From Poecilobothrus nobilitatus (lineage: Eukaryota; Arthropoda; Insecta; Diptera; Dolichopodidae), in assembly GCA_947095535.1 (NCBI GenBank), contig OX352773.1, positions 4,960,001 to 5,024,000 on the forward strand: a stretch of DNA of 64,000 bases. Direction: 5' to 3'. Both the position numbers and the translations under genes were made by a program. Shown piece after piece: positions 1-14,300 of this stretch; the first letter of the stretch is position 1, and every line of letters begins with the position of its first letter. The notes beneath the pieces were generated by a model, which did no database searches, was not told the origin of the DNA, and was given only the letters and a program-made list of their open reading frames with translations.

Positions 1-3000
1 TTAAATTTATATGGAAGATAAAAAATAAAATTATAAATTATTACATAATAATTTTTCAACGGGCATTTTACATTTCATATTCATTCTTTATTTCTTTTTT
101 TTTTTTGTTACATATATGTTATCAACTATATAAGACTTTGATAGATTGTTTTTTGTATTTTTATTTTTAAGGGTAATTGTAATATGATTTTCATAAGAAA
201 TTATAACTCTTAAATATTAAAACAAGAAAAAAAAAAGAAAACTACATTAAATTTGCAATGGAGCTTGAAAAGAATCGAAATGAATGAATTTTATACTGCA
301 ATAATATAGGATTAAAAAATTGTTTTTTTTTAAACTGTATTAAATATTTTTTCGGTCATAATTTTTTCCTTAATTGAAGTCATTTTAATTTAAACCTTGT
401 TAACCATGAAGAACTTAGAAAAAGTGCTAATCTATGCCAAATGATATGATAATCTATCATTAATAATTCCATAAAGGTGAAGGTGAAACTGTAAGGTGAA
501 ACTGTTTCTCTTATAATATAAGAACATATAAATTGTTTGGATATAGCTCAGTTTACCTCAGTGCTGGATTAATCTATAAGCAAACTAACAACCTGTGTAG
601 GGAATCATGATAATTGGGCATCATAAAAATTCTGCCACACGAATAGTGTTATTGTTTTTTCTAGTGTAAAAAATTGTATACAAATAAATTTTACTCAGAT
701 TGTTCAATCGTACACTAGTTTTAGTCAATTGTAAGCAACCCTAGTATTCTTGTACTCTTGTACTCCAACTTCTGATTCTCAAGATACGGGATCGGTTTAG
801 GCATAGGTTGATTATGAAAATATTTGTATTCATATAAATATAAATAGGCACATGCAATTTTTCGCAAAATGTGGGTGTTTTTTTATTTAAAAGACAATTT
901 TGAGGATTAGTGTCAATAATTTTATATCGCTAAATTTCAAGAGTGACTAATGTAATATTTTGTTAATTTTTTTTTTTTAAGTACTTAGGGAATCTATGGG
1001 TCTTAATCCGGCCTTGGTTCACCTAAACTCACATTGCAAAAAATCAATTAGCCAAAAACAAAAAGGGTAAATGTTTAATTTTTACTTTGCAAAACATCCT
1101 TTTTCACAAATTTCTTCTAATTATTTTTGTAACTCCTGTTGACTCAATAATTGAAACGCTGATTTTGAAATCTTTCGTAATTACAATTGGGGGCCGTCCC
1201 CAAATTTCTGCTAAACAATTTATTGAAATCCTGATTTCGGAACCAAAAATGAAATCTCCCTCCTAATTCAAAATCTCCCAAATACATATATGTACATAAA
1301 TATATGCATATTCTGGAAAATTTGTAACATTGTCTATAATACGGTACTTTACTACTGTTGATAACACAAAACAACAAATTATCAAGAATATTAACCCATT
1401 AATTTATAAGATATTTTTTTTTAATTTTTTGAAAAATGGATATTTGCCAATTGAAAATTTGTTAAGTGAGAAATTTGCTACATGATTTTTTACATTGTGA
1501 ATATTTTGATAAGTAGACTTAGGAGAAATAGATGATGTTTCTCATCTAAGTTTTGCCAAATGTTACTTACACCCCCAAATTATATCTCCTAAGTATTTTG
1601 TTAAAAAATTATCATTAATCCTATATTGTGGAGGTACTATAATAATGTACAACATGGTGATTACTTGTACATTAGATTTTTAATAATTAAAAATTTTTCT
1701 TAGTGAACTTTTCTTATTTTGTTCCCCAGGATTACCCATAAAATTTTGTGACATAAATATATAAAACAAAACAATATTCGTTAAATAAAACTACTTTCTT
1801 AGATAAAAAAAAAACGATTCGTTAAAAAAAATTACTTTCTATTTTAGATAAAAAAAATTTGGAACTTTAACCTTAAAAATATAACTACATATATACCTCG
1901 TCCTATTAAAATATATTACATTATATCTGCAATATAATTATATAAAAATTTAAACAAATGCATTTGTATGAAAAGATTAATTTAAGAACTGTTTAGTGCA
2001 TTTCACGATAAGGAGAAAACATTTTTATTATATTATGATGTTTTTTTCTTTTTAAATTAATATTTCAGTGACGTTTTTTTACTATAAGAATATATTGTTT
2101 TTTTTTTATATTGCGTTGCTTTTGAGATTAATATAAATTTTTAAAAATTAATTTTTGGTACATTTTATGACAACTTCAACTTTTAACAATTGGTGTATTG
2201 AACGACAAAAGATAATGGTAATGGTATATCATATCCATTGGAAACCCATTTTTCCAGGACAGCACTATTTTTAAATAAAATACCCTTCTTTTTATTTAGT
2301 TTAAAAATATATTACGACTCTGATATGTTGTGTATTGGTGAGAATTAAATTCACATGCAACATCAATAAATTTTTTAAAACAATTATCTGTGTGTTAGGG
2401 TTTCAATCAAAAAGAAAACAATAAATTTTGTAGAAGGATTTTATTTTTTTTTATAAAAGGCAAGAAAGCGAATATTAATTACCGCCTTTCTTAAGTTTTG
2501 TAGATAGTATATATAAAAAGAAAAGAATATTATATAATCAAAGTTTGCATAACTTTAGGTGCTTTTAAAATAGGATTTTAAAATTTAAAAAGTGCAAAAA
2601 CAAAGAAAAAATCCGTTTACCTTATAAAAAAAACTCTGAAAAACATTTATATTTAAAAATGCAACCTAATCCAAACTTTTTTTCGGACGATATTTTCAAA
2701 ATAAAATAATTCGGCCGTTAAAATAATAACAATAGGTAATCCTTATTCATAATAAATAAATTAGTCTAGTTAGTCTAAGAAAATTTTAATTGAATAAGCT
2801 GTGGGCCAGTTTTAAACATATTGTATATATTATATATATACATACTTCAATAAAACTACGAATATTTCTAAATACTGTATTATAAATAAAATATTGAGTT
2901 TTCTCTTTCCTATATTTATAAATTTCCTATAATATAATATAGGAAATTTTAAAATCTATATATGTATATACATATATATATAAATATTTAAACCTATATA

Positions 3001-3051
3001 TATAATTTATAAATATTATAACATTTTTTGTTTTTTTTTTTTTAATTTCAG
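1..3051. other. Non-coding DNA upstream of first visible FAR exon (probable intron)
   Basis: No supportable exon was found here. The stretch ends in a polypyrimidine tract and AG acceptor at 3050-3051, and the exon that follows opens inside the reductase domain, so most or all of this is probably an intron of the FAR gene. It contains one copy of a dispersed repeat (about 1245-1320), a perfect 12-bp palindrome (2920-2949) and many A/T tracts. A 77-codon minus-strand open frame at 1144-1377 lies over the repeat and has no recognisable domain. Confidence 0.6.
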
Positions 3052-6000
3052 GTTCTTGTAGAAAAACTTTTACGATCATGTCCTGATATAAAAAATATTT
3101 ATTTGTTAATTCGACCCAAACGAGGTCAAGAAGTTTCAGCTAGATTAAATGATCTTCTCAACTTACCGGTAAGTCTAAAAGTGTTTTTCTTATTTTAACT
3201 AAAAACTTTAGAACTTTATAATTTTCACAGTTTTATAAGACATAACTTGTCTCAAACTCCAATTCAAATGCTCTACAATACTAAAACCAAAATTATTATA
3301 AATTATTCTTTTGATAATCTTCTATTGAATTGTTTTTTTTTTTATTCGAATAAAAAAAGTTTTTAAATACTGTATTGTTAATTCGGACCCAATAATTTTT
3401 AAATAATAAAATTTAAATTTTGTTTTTTTCTTTTTTCGAGTAGCAAAAAACAAATTCGGTACATACTGAGAGTAGCTCATCTTATTATAATAGATAATCT
3501 TTGATTGAAATATTAAAATTTGCGTATTGCGAGTTTATCCGTCCGTTTACACTGGTTTTCTCGAATCTACTTTTTTCATTACGGTTCACCCTTCTTCATT
3601 TTAAACTAATTTTGTGGTTTTTTAGTTTTAGTTTATGTGAAACGTAAACGTAATGAAAAAAGTAGATTCGAGAAGGCCAATGTAAATGGATGATTTTAAT
3701 ATTGTTTGCCTGTTTTTATCTTATACATACAAAATGAATTTCTCATTTTTTACTAATACTAATTCATTTTTCTACAACAAAAAAGTCTATTTGCAAAAGT
3801 AGTTACATATATGTACATAATCTATTTTCCTTAGTTTCACATTCACTGTGTATAGGGCAAACATTTGGCAAACATGTTCGAAAAAAATACTGCACTACAT
3901 ATTTTTATAGTGTAAATTTTATTTGAATACCCAAATGAATGCGTTTATGTGCGAGTACAGATATTAGATAATGTATCAGCTATACGGATTTGAACGCGAA
4001 TAGCAGCAGCAGCAGCAGCAAGAGATTGTCTTTTACGCCATATGAGTTGATATGAACAAATTGTTTTTGTTTTTGTTCTCTCTAAAAATGTATATGTATA
4101 TATATATATATATATGTATGTATTTATAACTAATCTATTCATATTATTACCTTGTTGATGACGCAGAATTCAAACTGTCAAATTTTTCTTAACAGAATCA
4201 ATTTTAACGCTATGTTTGTTTTGTATATTTACTGTTTTTTTATTTTTTACTTCTAATATTTTTGAATGAAAAAAAAAACTTATGTATGTATGTATAAATG
4301 AATGAATATATACATACATATATTTTTACGATTAATTCATTGCTTGTTATTGAATAAAAAAAAATATTAAATTATTAGAAGTTATTTTGCTTTGATATAT
4401 TATTATGTAAAAAATCTAAGAATTTTGGCTTTTATACTTTTCGTGTAATAGCGGTCGGTCCTGTGGTGGAGACAGCTAAAAAAAGGGAAATTTACTTCGA
4501 CTAGAACAATTCCGTTAAATAAAATTTCACTCCGAGAATTCTACTATAGAACAATTCAACTATTGAACAATACCACTCATTAAATTTAACTTTTTATTTC
4601 TCAAAAAGAGGAAGGAGCTCAGAACTCAAAAAACGCAATAATTTGAAAAATAAAAAAATAAATTACGATAGTAAAATTATGTAGAGTGCAATAATTGGAG
4701 TGGAATTGTATTAACTTTTCTAATTATATTCAGTAAAATGGCCCTAGTAGAATAATAGAATCTGCCAAATCCAGAAAAAGAAGAACTCACATTAAAAACC
4801 GGAAACATTTTAAAATAAATATAGCTACAATTATATATATGTATGTATACATATTTCATATATTGTAGTATTAACCTGAAAAAAAAAGCCAAGACTATTA
4901 ACTTTAAATTTCATATTAGCGAGAAATTAATATTGCCCCCGATAACTTTAATAAATAAAAACAAATTTAAATTAAAAGGTATTAAATTGATTGTTTTTTT
5001 TTTAAATATTCTTTTAAGCTTTTTGACAAAATGCGTAAAGAAAAACCAAAGGAGTTAAGTAAAGTTATACCAATTGGAGGTGATATTACATCAGAACAAC
5101 TGGGAATTTCGGAAAGTGATCAGGTACTTTTGGCTCCTTTATTATATTTCATTCTTAATAGAAATTTTTTTAATATTGAATTATACATTTTAGGCTTTAC
5201 TATGTAAAAATGTATCAATAGTTTTCCATTCTGCTGCCACAGTTAAATTCGATGAAAAGCTCAAATTATCCGTCACAATTAATATGTTGGGTACAAAACG
5301 ATTGGTTGAATTATGTCATCGAATGATGTCCTTAGATGTAAGTTATACAAATAAAAAGAAAACAAAAAAAAAAAAATAATTATAATGCATATTTTTTTTA
5401 GGCACTTATTCATGTTTCCACTGCCTATTGTAATTGCGATAGAACCGAAGTATCAGAAGTCATTTATGCTCCTCCCTATAATCCTTATGAAATAATTTCA
5501 TTAATTAATTGGCTTCCAGAAGATCTATTAGATCAGGTAATTAAATTTATTATAAATTATTTTTTGTTATATTCATTAATATTGCTAAATTTTATTAATT
5601 ATAGCTAACTCCATCGCTCATTGGAAAAAGACCTAATACATATACATTTACAAAAGCATTAGCTGAACATATGTTACTAAAGGAAGCTGGAAATTTACCA
5701 GTAGCAATTGTAAGACCTTCTATTGGTAAGTTTTTATAATACATGCATATTATTTTCTTTGTAAAAATAATAATTTAATAATATATCTTAAAAATCAGTT
5801 ATTGCCAGTTTAAATGAACCATTCGCTGGATGGGTAGATAATTGGAATGGTCCAACTGGTTTAGTATCAGCACTCGGTCAAGGTCTATTTCGAACAATAT
5901 TATGTGAAAAAAATTTTGTTGCTGATATGGTACCTGTTGATATTGTGATTAATTTAATGATTGCAGCAGCATATAGAACAGCAACAAAAAAACCAGATGG

Positions 6001-8377
6001 TATGACAATATATAATTGTTGTACCGGTCAACAGCATCCAATGACATGGGGTCAATTTGTTGAATATGCAATGAGAGAAACACGGCGACATCCTTTAGGT
6101 ATATTTTTTAAAAAACTATTTAAAAATTATTATTTTTAATAATTAAATTTTTTTTTTATTTTAATAGAGGGTTGCCTTTGGTATCCAACAGGAGTGTTAA
6201 GAATGAATCGGCCATTGAATAAATTTTATGGTTTTCTTGTTCATTATATTCCCGCATATGTATTAGATGCAGTAGCCAGATTGGCAGGGAAAAAACCCAT
6301 GTAAGCTATGCGCTCCGATTTTCTCTTTTATTATTTTATTCAATTTTTATTCAGATTAATAAAAACTAACAATTATAATTTTAAAATTTTTAGTATGGTT
6401 AAAGTTCAAGATAAAATAGCCAAAGCTGTAGAATGCTTAGAATATTTCACATTACATCAATGGAGATTTAAAGATGAAAATGTTCAAGCTTTGTTAAAGG
6501 AATTAAATCAAAAAGACCGTGACATATTTCAATTTGATGTTAATTCAATAGAATGGGATAAATACGTCGAGCGTTATGTATTAGGTTTTAGAGAATTTTT
6601 GTTTAAACAGAGACCAGAGTCATTACCATCGAGCAGAAAAAGAATGATGAGGTAATATTGTTTTCTAATTTAGGTACCTAAGTCCACCAAAATAATTTTT
6701 GAAATGTAAGCCTTAACATAGCAAACAAAAAAAATAACTGAGAATAATAATAACTTGAAAACTACTGCAAATTACCCTTAGCATTAAGTTTTTCATAAAT
6801 GAAGTTTTAACTTTTAATTATTTTTATGAAAGATTTTTTTTTTATACTCAGTTTACATACTCGAAAGGAAAATTTTGTTTACTTGACTTGAACCAAATTT
6901 TCTAGATGATATAGTAAAAAGTTCATTCAAAATTGAGATGACGTGAAGTAAAATACTCAAGTCGCCAAATAAACAATGTAATTAAAACAAAATAAATATG
7001 CGGTAATTTTCTTTAAAATACAACAAATCAAGAAAAAATTTTGGTTATGACATGAAAAAAAAAATTTTTTTTAAAACATTGATGACAATTGCAAATAAAT
7101 GGCTCAAATCAATAACGATAAATCCAATGCAAACGTCATCAACATATAATTTGGCAAAACTTCCAACATTTTAAGAAATCTACCTAAATATACTCAAAAA
7201 AAAAAAACAAAAAACTTTCTATTAAAAATTAATAAAAAAAGTATGTATCAAAAAGAAAATTACAGTACAAATGATTGCAAATTTTTGGAAATAAAAAAAC
7301 TTTGGAATTTTTAAGATAAAAAAATTCCTGTCGAATTGCGTTTTTAAATTGACAAAATGTTAAGCAGAAAATGTTAAGCAGAAAATGTTAAGCAGAAAAT
7401 GAGATATACACATTTTAAAATAGCGCTCTTTCAAAGTTTGAATGGCTGTAGCTCCGTAATGGATAGAACTACATAAAAAATTTGTTCTACAAAATAAATT
7501 TTTTTATGATATTTACCCATGGTTTTTCTCCATCTTTAACGGTGTAAAAGTTTTGTAAAAAGTCGGGCGGACGGAGGGACGGACATAGTGAAACCAATTG
7601 GCACATTTTTTCTAAGTGGTTTTGGGAATGTACAAAAAAACTTAACCCAGCAAATAAATTTACTAAACAAACTTCTCCAACTGTACGTATATCCAATTTT
7701 GGAATTTAGCGTGACACGGTAATTTTTTTTGTATTATTGTGATATTGTTAGCTATTTCGGTACTATATCTTCTATTTTCTGCTGTGTGAAGCTGTTCTCT
7801 AATAATTTTAAATAAAATTTATAATTTTACGTAGTTGCGACATTTGTTTTCTTATAACTCCTCATTTGCCATCAATTTTCCTTGATCTGAAACAATTCAT
7901 ATTTTGATCCACAAATGAATAGCGTGAAGTCGTCGTCTCTATTATAGAACATTATACTCAAAGATTTTATATTAATTTAATTTCACATAATCAATTCAAT
8001 AAATAAATATATAAATATTTTATTTATTTAGAATCAGTCATTTTGACTGATGACATAAGGTAAAAATAAATTTTACATTTTTTTTGGTAATTCTTAGGTA
8101 CATATTTATTAGTTATGGATATCTATAACTAATAAATACATGTATCATAGATCTTAATTATAAATTGCATATATACATATATAATTATTAAATAATTTAT
8201 ATTTATAAATTTTATTTTATATATTTTAGATTATATTATCTTCATCAATTCACAAAATTAGTTTTTGTATTAATAACATGGCGAATTTTATTGGCACATT
8301 CAAAGAAAGCTCGTGAATTATGGACAAGATTTATGCTAATAGTATTACAAATGGCACGTTTACTTCCGTTTTTTTAA
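3052..8377 (+). CDS. Fatty acyl-CoA reductase, 3' part (nine exons)
   Basis: Fatty acyl-CoA reductases use NADPH to turn acyl-CoA into fatty alcohol for waxes, cuticular lipids, ether lipids or pheromones, usually on ER or peroxisome membranes. Exons: 3052-3168, 5019-5123, 5194-5337, 5402-5536, 5605-5725, 5799-6098, 6168-6300, 6394-6651, 8230-8377. They join in frame into 486 codons plus TAA. Visible marks are the [11 protein letters not shown] and [10 protein letters not shown] blocks of the Rossmann domain and the catalytic YxxxK as YTFTK (residues 180-184 of the visible part). [14 protein letters not shown] and the FAR_C region follow, then a hydrophobic tail segment ([14 protein letters not shown]) near the C-terminus that may anchor the protein. 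The N-terminal TGxTGFxG cofactor loop is missing because the 5' exons lie outside the window. Insects carry many FAR paralogues. It may correspond to the CG5065 type, but I cannot fix the orthologue. Confidence 0.92.
3537..3694. mobile_element. Foldback/MITE-like element inside FAR intron
   Basis: Two arms of about 47 bp (3537-3583 and 3649-3694) are inverted repeats of each other. The inner 30 bp, around TCTCGAATCTAC and the following T-run to CATTACG, are almost identical between arms, and the outer 17 bp show a few substitutions. A spacer of about 65 bp separates them. No open frame fits a transposase, so this is a non-autonomous hairpin element. I could not define a clean target-site duplication. 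The superfamily is unknown. Confidence 0.7.
4002..4020. repeat. (GCA)n microsatellite
   Basis: Six to seven consecutive GCA/AGC triplets lie within the FAR intron. On the minus strand they produce an alanine run in a spurious short frame. No coding role is supported. Confidence 0.85.
6652..8229 (+). other. Last FAR intron, carrying interspersed repeats
   Basis: This 1578-nt intron separates the eighth and last FAR exons; the split arginine codon AG|A restores the frame. It holds a short inverted-repeat element near 7060-7175, a 14-bp unit in three tandem copies at 7354-7399, and minus-strand sequence at about 7430-7600 resembling a fly-type interspersed repeat with GTCCGTCC-like motifs. No coding exon was recognised. 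Confidence 0.75.
7354..7399. repeat. 14-bp tandem repeat, three copies
   Basis: The unit AAAATGTTAAGCAG occurs three times head to tail without change, followed by a partial fourth copy. It lies inside the last FAR intron next to the fly-type interspersed repeat. Confidence 0.9.
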
Positions 8378-11300
8378 ATAAAATTAAAAAATAAATTAAA
8401 AACTACAAAAAAAAAAAAAAACAAAACAATTTAAAAATAATTTTTGTTGAATATTTTTTAAAAATTATAAAAAAAAAATAAAAAAAAAAAATGGAGAAAG
8501 AATTTTAATTTTTTTTTTTTTTTTGTTTTTATCATTTCATAAACTATAAGGTAATTTCAAGGAAAAATAAAAATAAAAATATATATAAATTTATAGGGTA
8601 AATTATTTAAAAAAAAAAAAAAAAAAATAAACAAAACATATAATATATATATATACAATTCATATATACGTATATGTATATATTTATATAATATTATTTA
8701 TTCATAAATAAAAAAAAAATAATAATAATAAATAGTAGAATGGCATAAAAATATAAATACAATATATAATTTACAAAAAAAAAAAAACTAATAATGCTTG
8801 TTTTGCTACAATTATATATATTATATTATATAGATACATACATAATATATATGCATATATGTATATATTTATATTTATATATAAATTAAAAAAAAAAATA
8901 ATAAGTAATTGAATTATATTTAAATTTATTATTAAAAGTATAACAAAAATTTAATTGGAAATAAATCTTTGATTATAAAAAAAAAAAGAAAAAATACAAA
9001 AAAAAGGAGAAAATAAGAGGACATTAAATATTAATATTATTGTAAACCAAATTTGTAATTAAATTTAATATTATTTAAAAAAAAAAAAACTTTCAAGAGC
9101 CTTAAAAAAACTATATAGAATTAATATATAAGATTAAAAAAAAAAAAAAACCGGCAACAAAAATAAATTATTATAAAAATAAACAAATTATTTCAAATAA
9201 ATTATAAATTAATTTTCTGTTTCCTTAAGCCTTTTATTACATTATTTTAATTTCTATTTTTGTGTTTTCAAATATTTGTAAATTTTAAATCTATTTGACA
9301 AATTTTTTTATTAAAAATGGATTGTTATACACTATAATAGTAGGTCCACACTTTTATATAAAATAAATTAAACTTACAATACCTTGTTAAAAACAAAAAA
9401 AAAAAAATAAAACATTCTTATTTCCTTACTTAAACTTAAAATTTATTAACTATATATATGTATTAATTTAATATTATAAAATACAAAAAAACAAAATTTA
9501 CATTCTGAATATAAAATCAAATATTTTTTAATAGTCTATATATTTTTTTCAATATATTACAAGATACATATGTATATATATTTATTAAATTTATTAATTA
9601 AAAAAAAAAAAAAATTCTAATAAAACAAAAATAATAAAAACAAATACTTCTTTCAAATTTTATTCTTCCAACCATACATAATATAAAGGAATAAAAAACG
9701 CGCTCTGCCCATTATATAAAACTATATCTAAAAACAAATCCATATAATTCATATTTTTTAAAATGGCTCTTGACTATTAATTTAGTAAAAATTATGCAAT
9801 ATTTATAATTTTATTAATAATTATGTAAATGAAAAAAAAAAAATCGGTCTTAATGAAAAATAAAACTTAAAAAATATAAAAAAAAAATAAAAATAACAAA
9901 ATTTAAACAATAAATTAAAAAAAGAAATTTAATTAATAAAAAAAAAAACATTCATATTAAGTTAATCCATTATACATATACATATATTTATATGCATATA
10001 CTAATTTCATTGTATATAATATACAATAATTATACATAATATATATATATATATATGTATTATATAAATATATATAAAAAAAAAATTAATAAATAAAATT
10101 AAATAAAAAAAATAAAAAAAAATAAAAAAAATGGTAAAAAGATTTATTTAAAAAATTAAATTTTAAGTAGAAATTTATTACTATTATTATTGTTTAGGAA
10201 AGGAAAATAATAAAAGAAAATATTAAATGAATTTTTAAAAATGAGAAAAATAATTGATGATCTGAATTAAGTATAAAAAAAAAAATAAAATTTGATTAAC
10301 GGGTTGTGTACTAAAATCTCAAAAAAAAAAAAATAAATAAAAATTTTCAAACATTCTGAATATATTTTTTTTTTTTATTCTTTGTAATTGAAAAGAAAAA
10401 TGGTATGTTTTTTTAAAAAAAAAAATATTTCAACGGAAACTTAAATATATTTTTAAGTACATACTGACTTTTTTATACAGAATTGAGCAAAAAAAAAAAA
10501 ATGTTTAACGAACTTTAAGAAAAAATAATCCTGGCAAACGTTTTTTTCATTATACTTTCAAAAATTTGTGTCCGTACAGTGGGTACACAACTTTTTTTGA
10601 AAATTATATTTTACCTATACCAATTATTATTATTATTTTCTTTATTTAAAAACATTGTAAATCTTTTCTTAATTTTTAGGGAAATTAAAAAAAAAAAAAC
10701 AAAAACAAAAAACTATATAATAAATTGGGGTCATCATTTAAGTTGGGGGTCATCATCATTTTCAAGGAATAAAAATTGTCTGTAAAAAGTTTTTTTTTTG
10801 TTTTTATTAGAAAATTACCAAAATTTTTTTTATATAGGAATAATCTAAAATAGAAATAATATACCATTATACATAAATAAAATAAAAAAAAATGAAAATG
10901 AAATCATATTAATTATACATTTAGAGTGTTTTTATTTTATTTGAAAAATAAATAAAAAAAAAGAAAAATTAGCACACAGCCAAAAAAAAAAAAAAAAAAA
11001 AATTAATAAAAATTGAAAATAAAAAAAAAAACCATATAAAATTAATGTTCATTCATTCCATCCAATAAGAAGTAAATAATATACAATAAATTAATTGAAA
11101 ACAATAGTTATTTTTTTTCTTTTTTTTTTTTTTTGTGCTTCATTTAAAAGAATTCAAAATTCGATTTTTTGTTTTTTTTTTATATTTGTTTTTTAAAATT
11201 AATTTTTTTAGGATTTCAGATTTCGCTGTCAAATTCGAATATTATATTTTTAAATATAGAAATTACAATACATACTACATATATTAACTATATATTACCA

Positions 11301-14300
11301 TATATTACGTACATAATATGCAATACAAGCTACCATTACAAAGTAAATATAGTTTAGTTTCAGTAATTATGAATTTATTTATAAATTTTAAATAAATTTT
11401 TATTTTAATTAGTTATTTTTTTTTTATTATTTGAATTATTTTGGGAAAATATTTCATAAGACATTTTATTTAATTAATTCATATCCGAAAGAAAATAAAA
11501 TAGGCAAATAAATATAGTGGCAATTTTTATATAATAAAAAAATGTATATTAAATGTACACATTCTTCGGTAAGAAAATCTATATAAAATAAATATATATA
11601 TATATATATATTTTATATATATTGTAATGTTCGGAACTAAAATTATATTTATATATTATAAATTATAGTGTATTAGGTTTTTGGGTATTTTTTAATTTTT
11701 GTAAAATATTATTTTTGGGTTATTTTTTTGTTTTTAGTTTCGGTTATTTTTTTTTTTTTTTGTTTTTTTATTAATTTTATAATAAAGTAGTTTTTATATA
11801 CCACACAAACATAATTGTTTTAATTTAAAAAAAAAAAAATATATTAAATAAATAGGAAAAAAAAAAATGCTTAAATTATCATACAGAAAAAAAATTGACA
11901 AATATTCAATTCCCCTTTTTTTGTTTTTTATTTTATTTTTTAATTTTTTAAAAATACACTTATTTTTTTTTTTTTTATTATATAAATTTACAAAATTTTG
12001 ATTATTCCAAGAATATGTGGGGAAATTAGAATATTCAAAGGATAATAATAACACCACCACCATTTTACTTACAGCTTACAATTTTTTGTTTTTCTTTTAT
12101 CTAAATATTCCATTTAAAAATTTTATTGCAAACTAAAAAATAAATATTTAAATAATAAAAAAAATAGAAATAAATAATTTTTAACACATTGTTAAAACAA
12201 TAAAGCCTCAAACATTTAAGATTAAATTTAAAAATTAAATAAAAAATAAATAAAAAATATTATATATATATATATATATATAAACATAAATAATGAATAA
12301 TTAAAATTAGTTAAAAAAAAAAAAAAATACATTTATACATTATATAAAATCAAAATTAAAAAAAAAAAAAAAAATTGATACATTTGAATATTGTATTACA
12401 TAAAAATATAAGAAAAACTCCAAGTTCTTAAATAAATTGAAAAAAAAAAAAAATATATAAATTAAAAAATTTACTTTTGAAATTTAAAATAAATTGAAAA
12501 AATGGTTTTTAAATTAAGACCATTTTTAGTAAGACAAATTTGTCAAAAAAATAACAATATTAAAATAAAAGAAAAACCATATATATTATATAATAATTTC
12601 ATAATAGATATATATATATATATATATATATATAGATATTATATATATTTTAAATATGGTGTGTACTGTTTGTACAGTGTGTGTTTTTTTTTAATCAAAT
12701 AAAATACAATATTTTGTTTTTTCTCTCTCCTGAAAAATTTCTTTCACTAAAAACTTTTAATTTCACTTCGGTGTTGAAACATAGAACAGAAATATAATAA
12801 TTTATGATTCATACAATAATATGTGTTCAAAATTAAGAGAAAAAATATTCTAATAAAAAAAAATTAAATGCAAATTCCTTATTTATTTAGAAAAATTTTG
12901 TTTTTTTTACAATTAAATAACGAATTTTCTACAATAAATAAAAATGTAATCTTTCAAAACATTATTGCACAAATATTTAAAATTAAAAAAAAAAAAAATT
13001 GTATTTCATTTGTTAATTTACTACCACCACACTGTACAAAAATATATAAAATAATTTACTTAAAATTTAATAAAAAAAAATCAATTAAACTCTGGCAAAG
13101 ATTCAAAAAAAAAAAAAAAAAAATTAATAAATTAATTTTATTATTAAATGTAAAATAAAAAAAAATAATACAAATATTTAGGATTGATAAATTTTAGCTT
13201 AAATAAAAATAGAAAACAAAACAAAAAAAACAAAAAAATGAAATATTAAATAATTTAAAACAAAAAAATTAATTAAATTATAAATTAAATAAAACAAAAA
13301 AAAAAAAATTACAAAACAGAAATTAAACAAACTATTCGTATATTTAACTTTAGCAACAAAAAAAAAAACAAAAAACAGAAACTTGTCATAATAAAAATTT
13401 AATAATTTAAAAAAACAAAAAAAAAACAAAAAGGAATATTACAAAAATTAATTGAAAATTATTATGTATATTTTAAAAATAAAAACTGACATAAAAAAAA
13501 ATACAAATAAAAAAAAATTACAAAAAAAGACAAAAATAATTAAAAAATGAAAATAAATATTATAAAGTTACAGAAAAAAAAAAAAAAAAATATATCTTGT
13601 GTTTTAATTTTTACGTTAAGCATTAATTGTTTAAGTTTCCCAAAAAATACGCTGTTACTTAAAAAAAAAAAAATTAATATTAGTTATATGGGAATTTCTA
13701 CCGTAATATTAAAATTGAATTTCAATCGTGTCTATTTACATAAATCTTTTAAGAACTATAAAAAGTTCATAAATATTTCAAAACCTATAAAAAGTTCATA
13801 AATTATTATTAGATGAAAATCATTTGTACTGTAACAAATTAGAATTGATGAAAATTTTATATTATTACATACACTAAATTTTTGAAAAGAAATTAATAGA
13901 ATTTATAAATGATATTCGTTTTTAAAAGATTGTAATACTGATATTAAATTTTTATAAGAACACAAGGGTATTTTGAGATTATTAAAGAGTATATTTAGTT
14001 AAATCTTTCACGTTACAGACAGTTATTGTCGAAAAGTAAATAACTAAAGTTGAAAATAAGTCTGAACTCCAAACTTAAATTCAACAAAATTAAAACTAAT
14101 CAAATTTCTTTTCTGAATGACAATGAATGACAAAAAAATCTCGTAAAATTTTCTAGGAAAAATCAATATTTTTTTTTATGTGAATATCTAAAATTATATC
14201 GTCTTCCCCAACATAGAATTATTTTCAAATATGGAAATGAAATTGTGACAAATTGTCGAATAATTGCATAAATTATAAAATTCACTTTTTTATTTCTATA

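Larger units (their letters stand above)
3169..5018 (+). other. FAR intron with foldback element
   Basis: This 1850-nt intron has a GTAAGT donor and an AG acceptor, with codon phase 0 on both sides. It holds the 158-bp inverted-repeat element at 3537-3694, a (GCA)n microsatellite near 4002-4020 and (TA)n near 4085-4117. No coding exon was seen. The small open frames at 3945-4142, 4677-4892 and 4843-5058 are chance frames, the last only partly overlapping the next exon. Confidence 0.8.

Noticed and set aside
1517..1594. Inverted repeat ACTTAGGAGA/TCTCCTAAGT
   Set aside because: Only 10 bp with a spacer of nearly 60 bp; too weak to separate from chance without a genome search.
6308..6393. Upstream ATG and Phe/Leu-rich start of a 115-codon frame
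   Set aside because: The real exon begins at 6394 after an AG acceptor; the part before it is intron that happens to be open.
10579..13801. Several 60-96 codon open frames on both strands
   Set aside because: They consist of Lys/Asn/Ile/Phe runs encoded by poly-A/T tracts, with no domain, splice or codon-use support.
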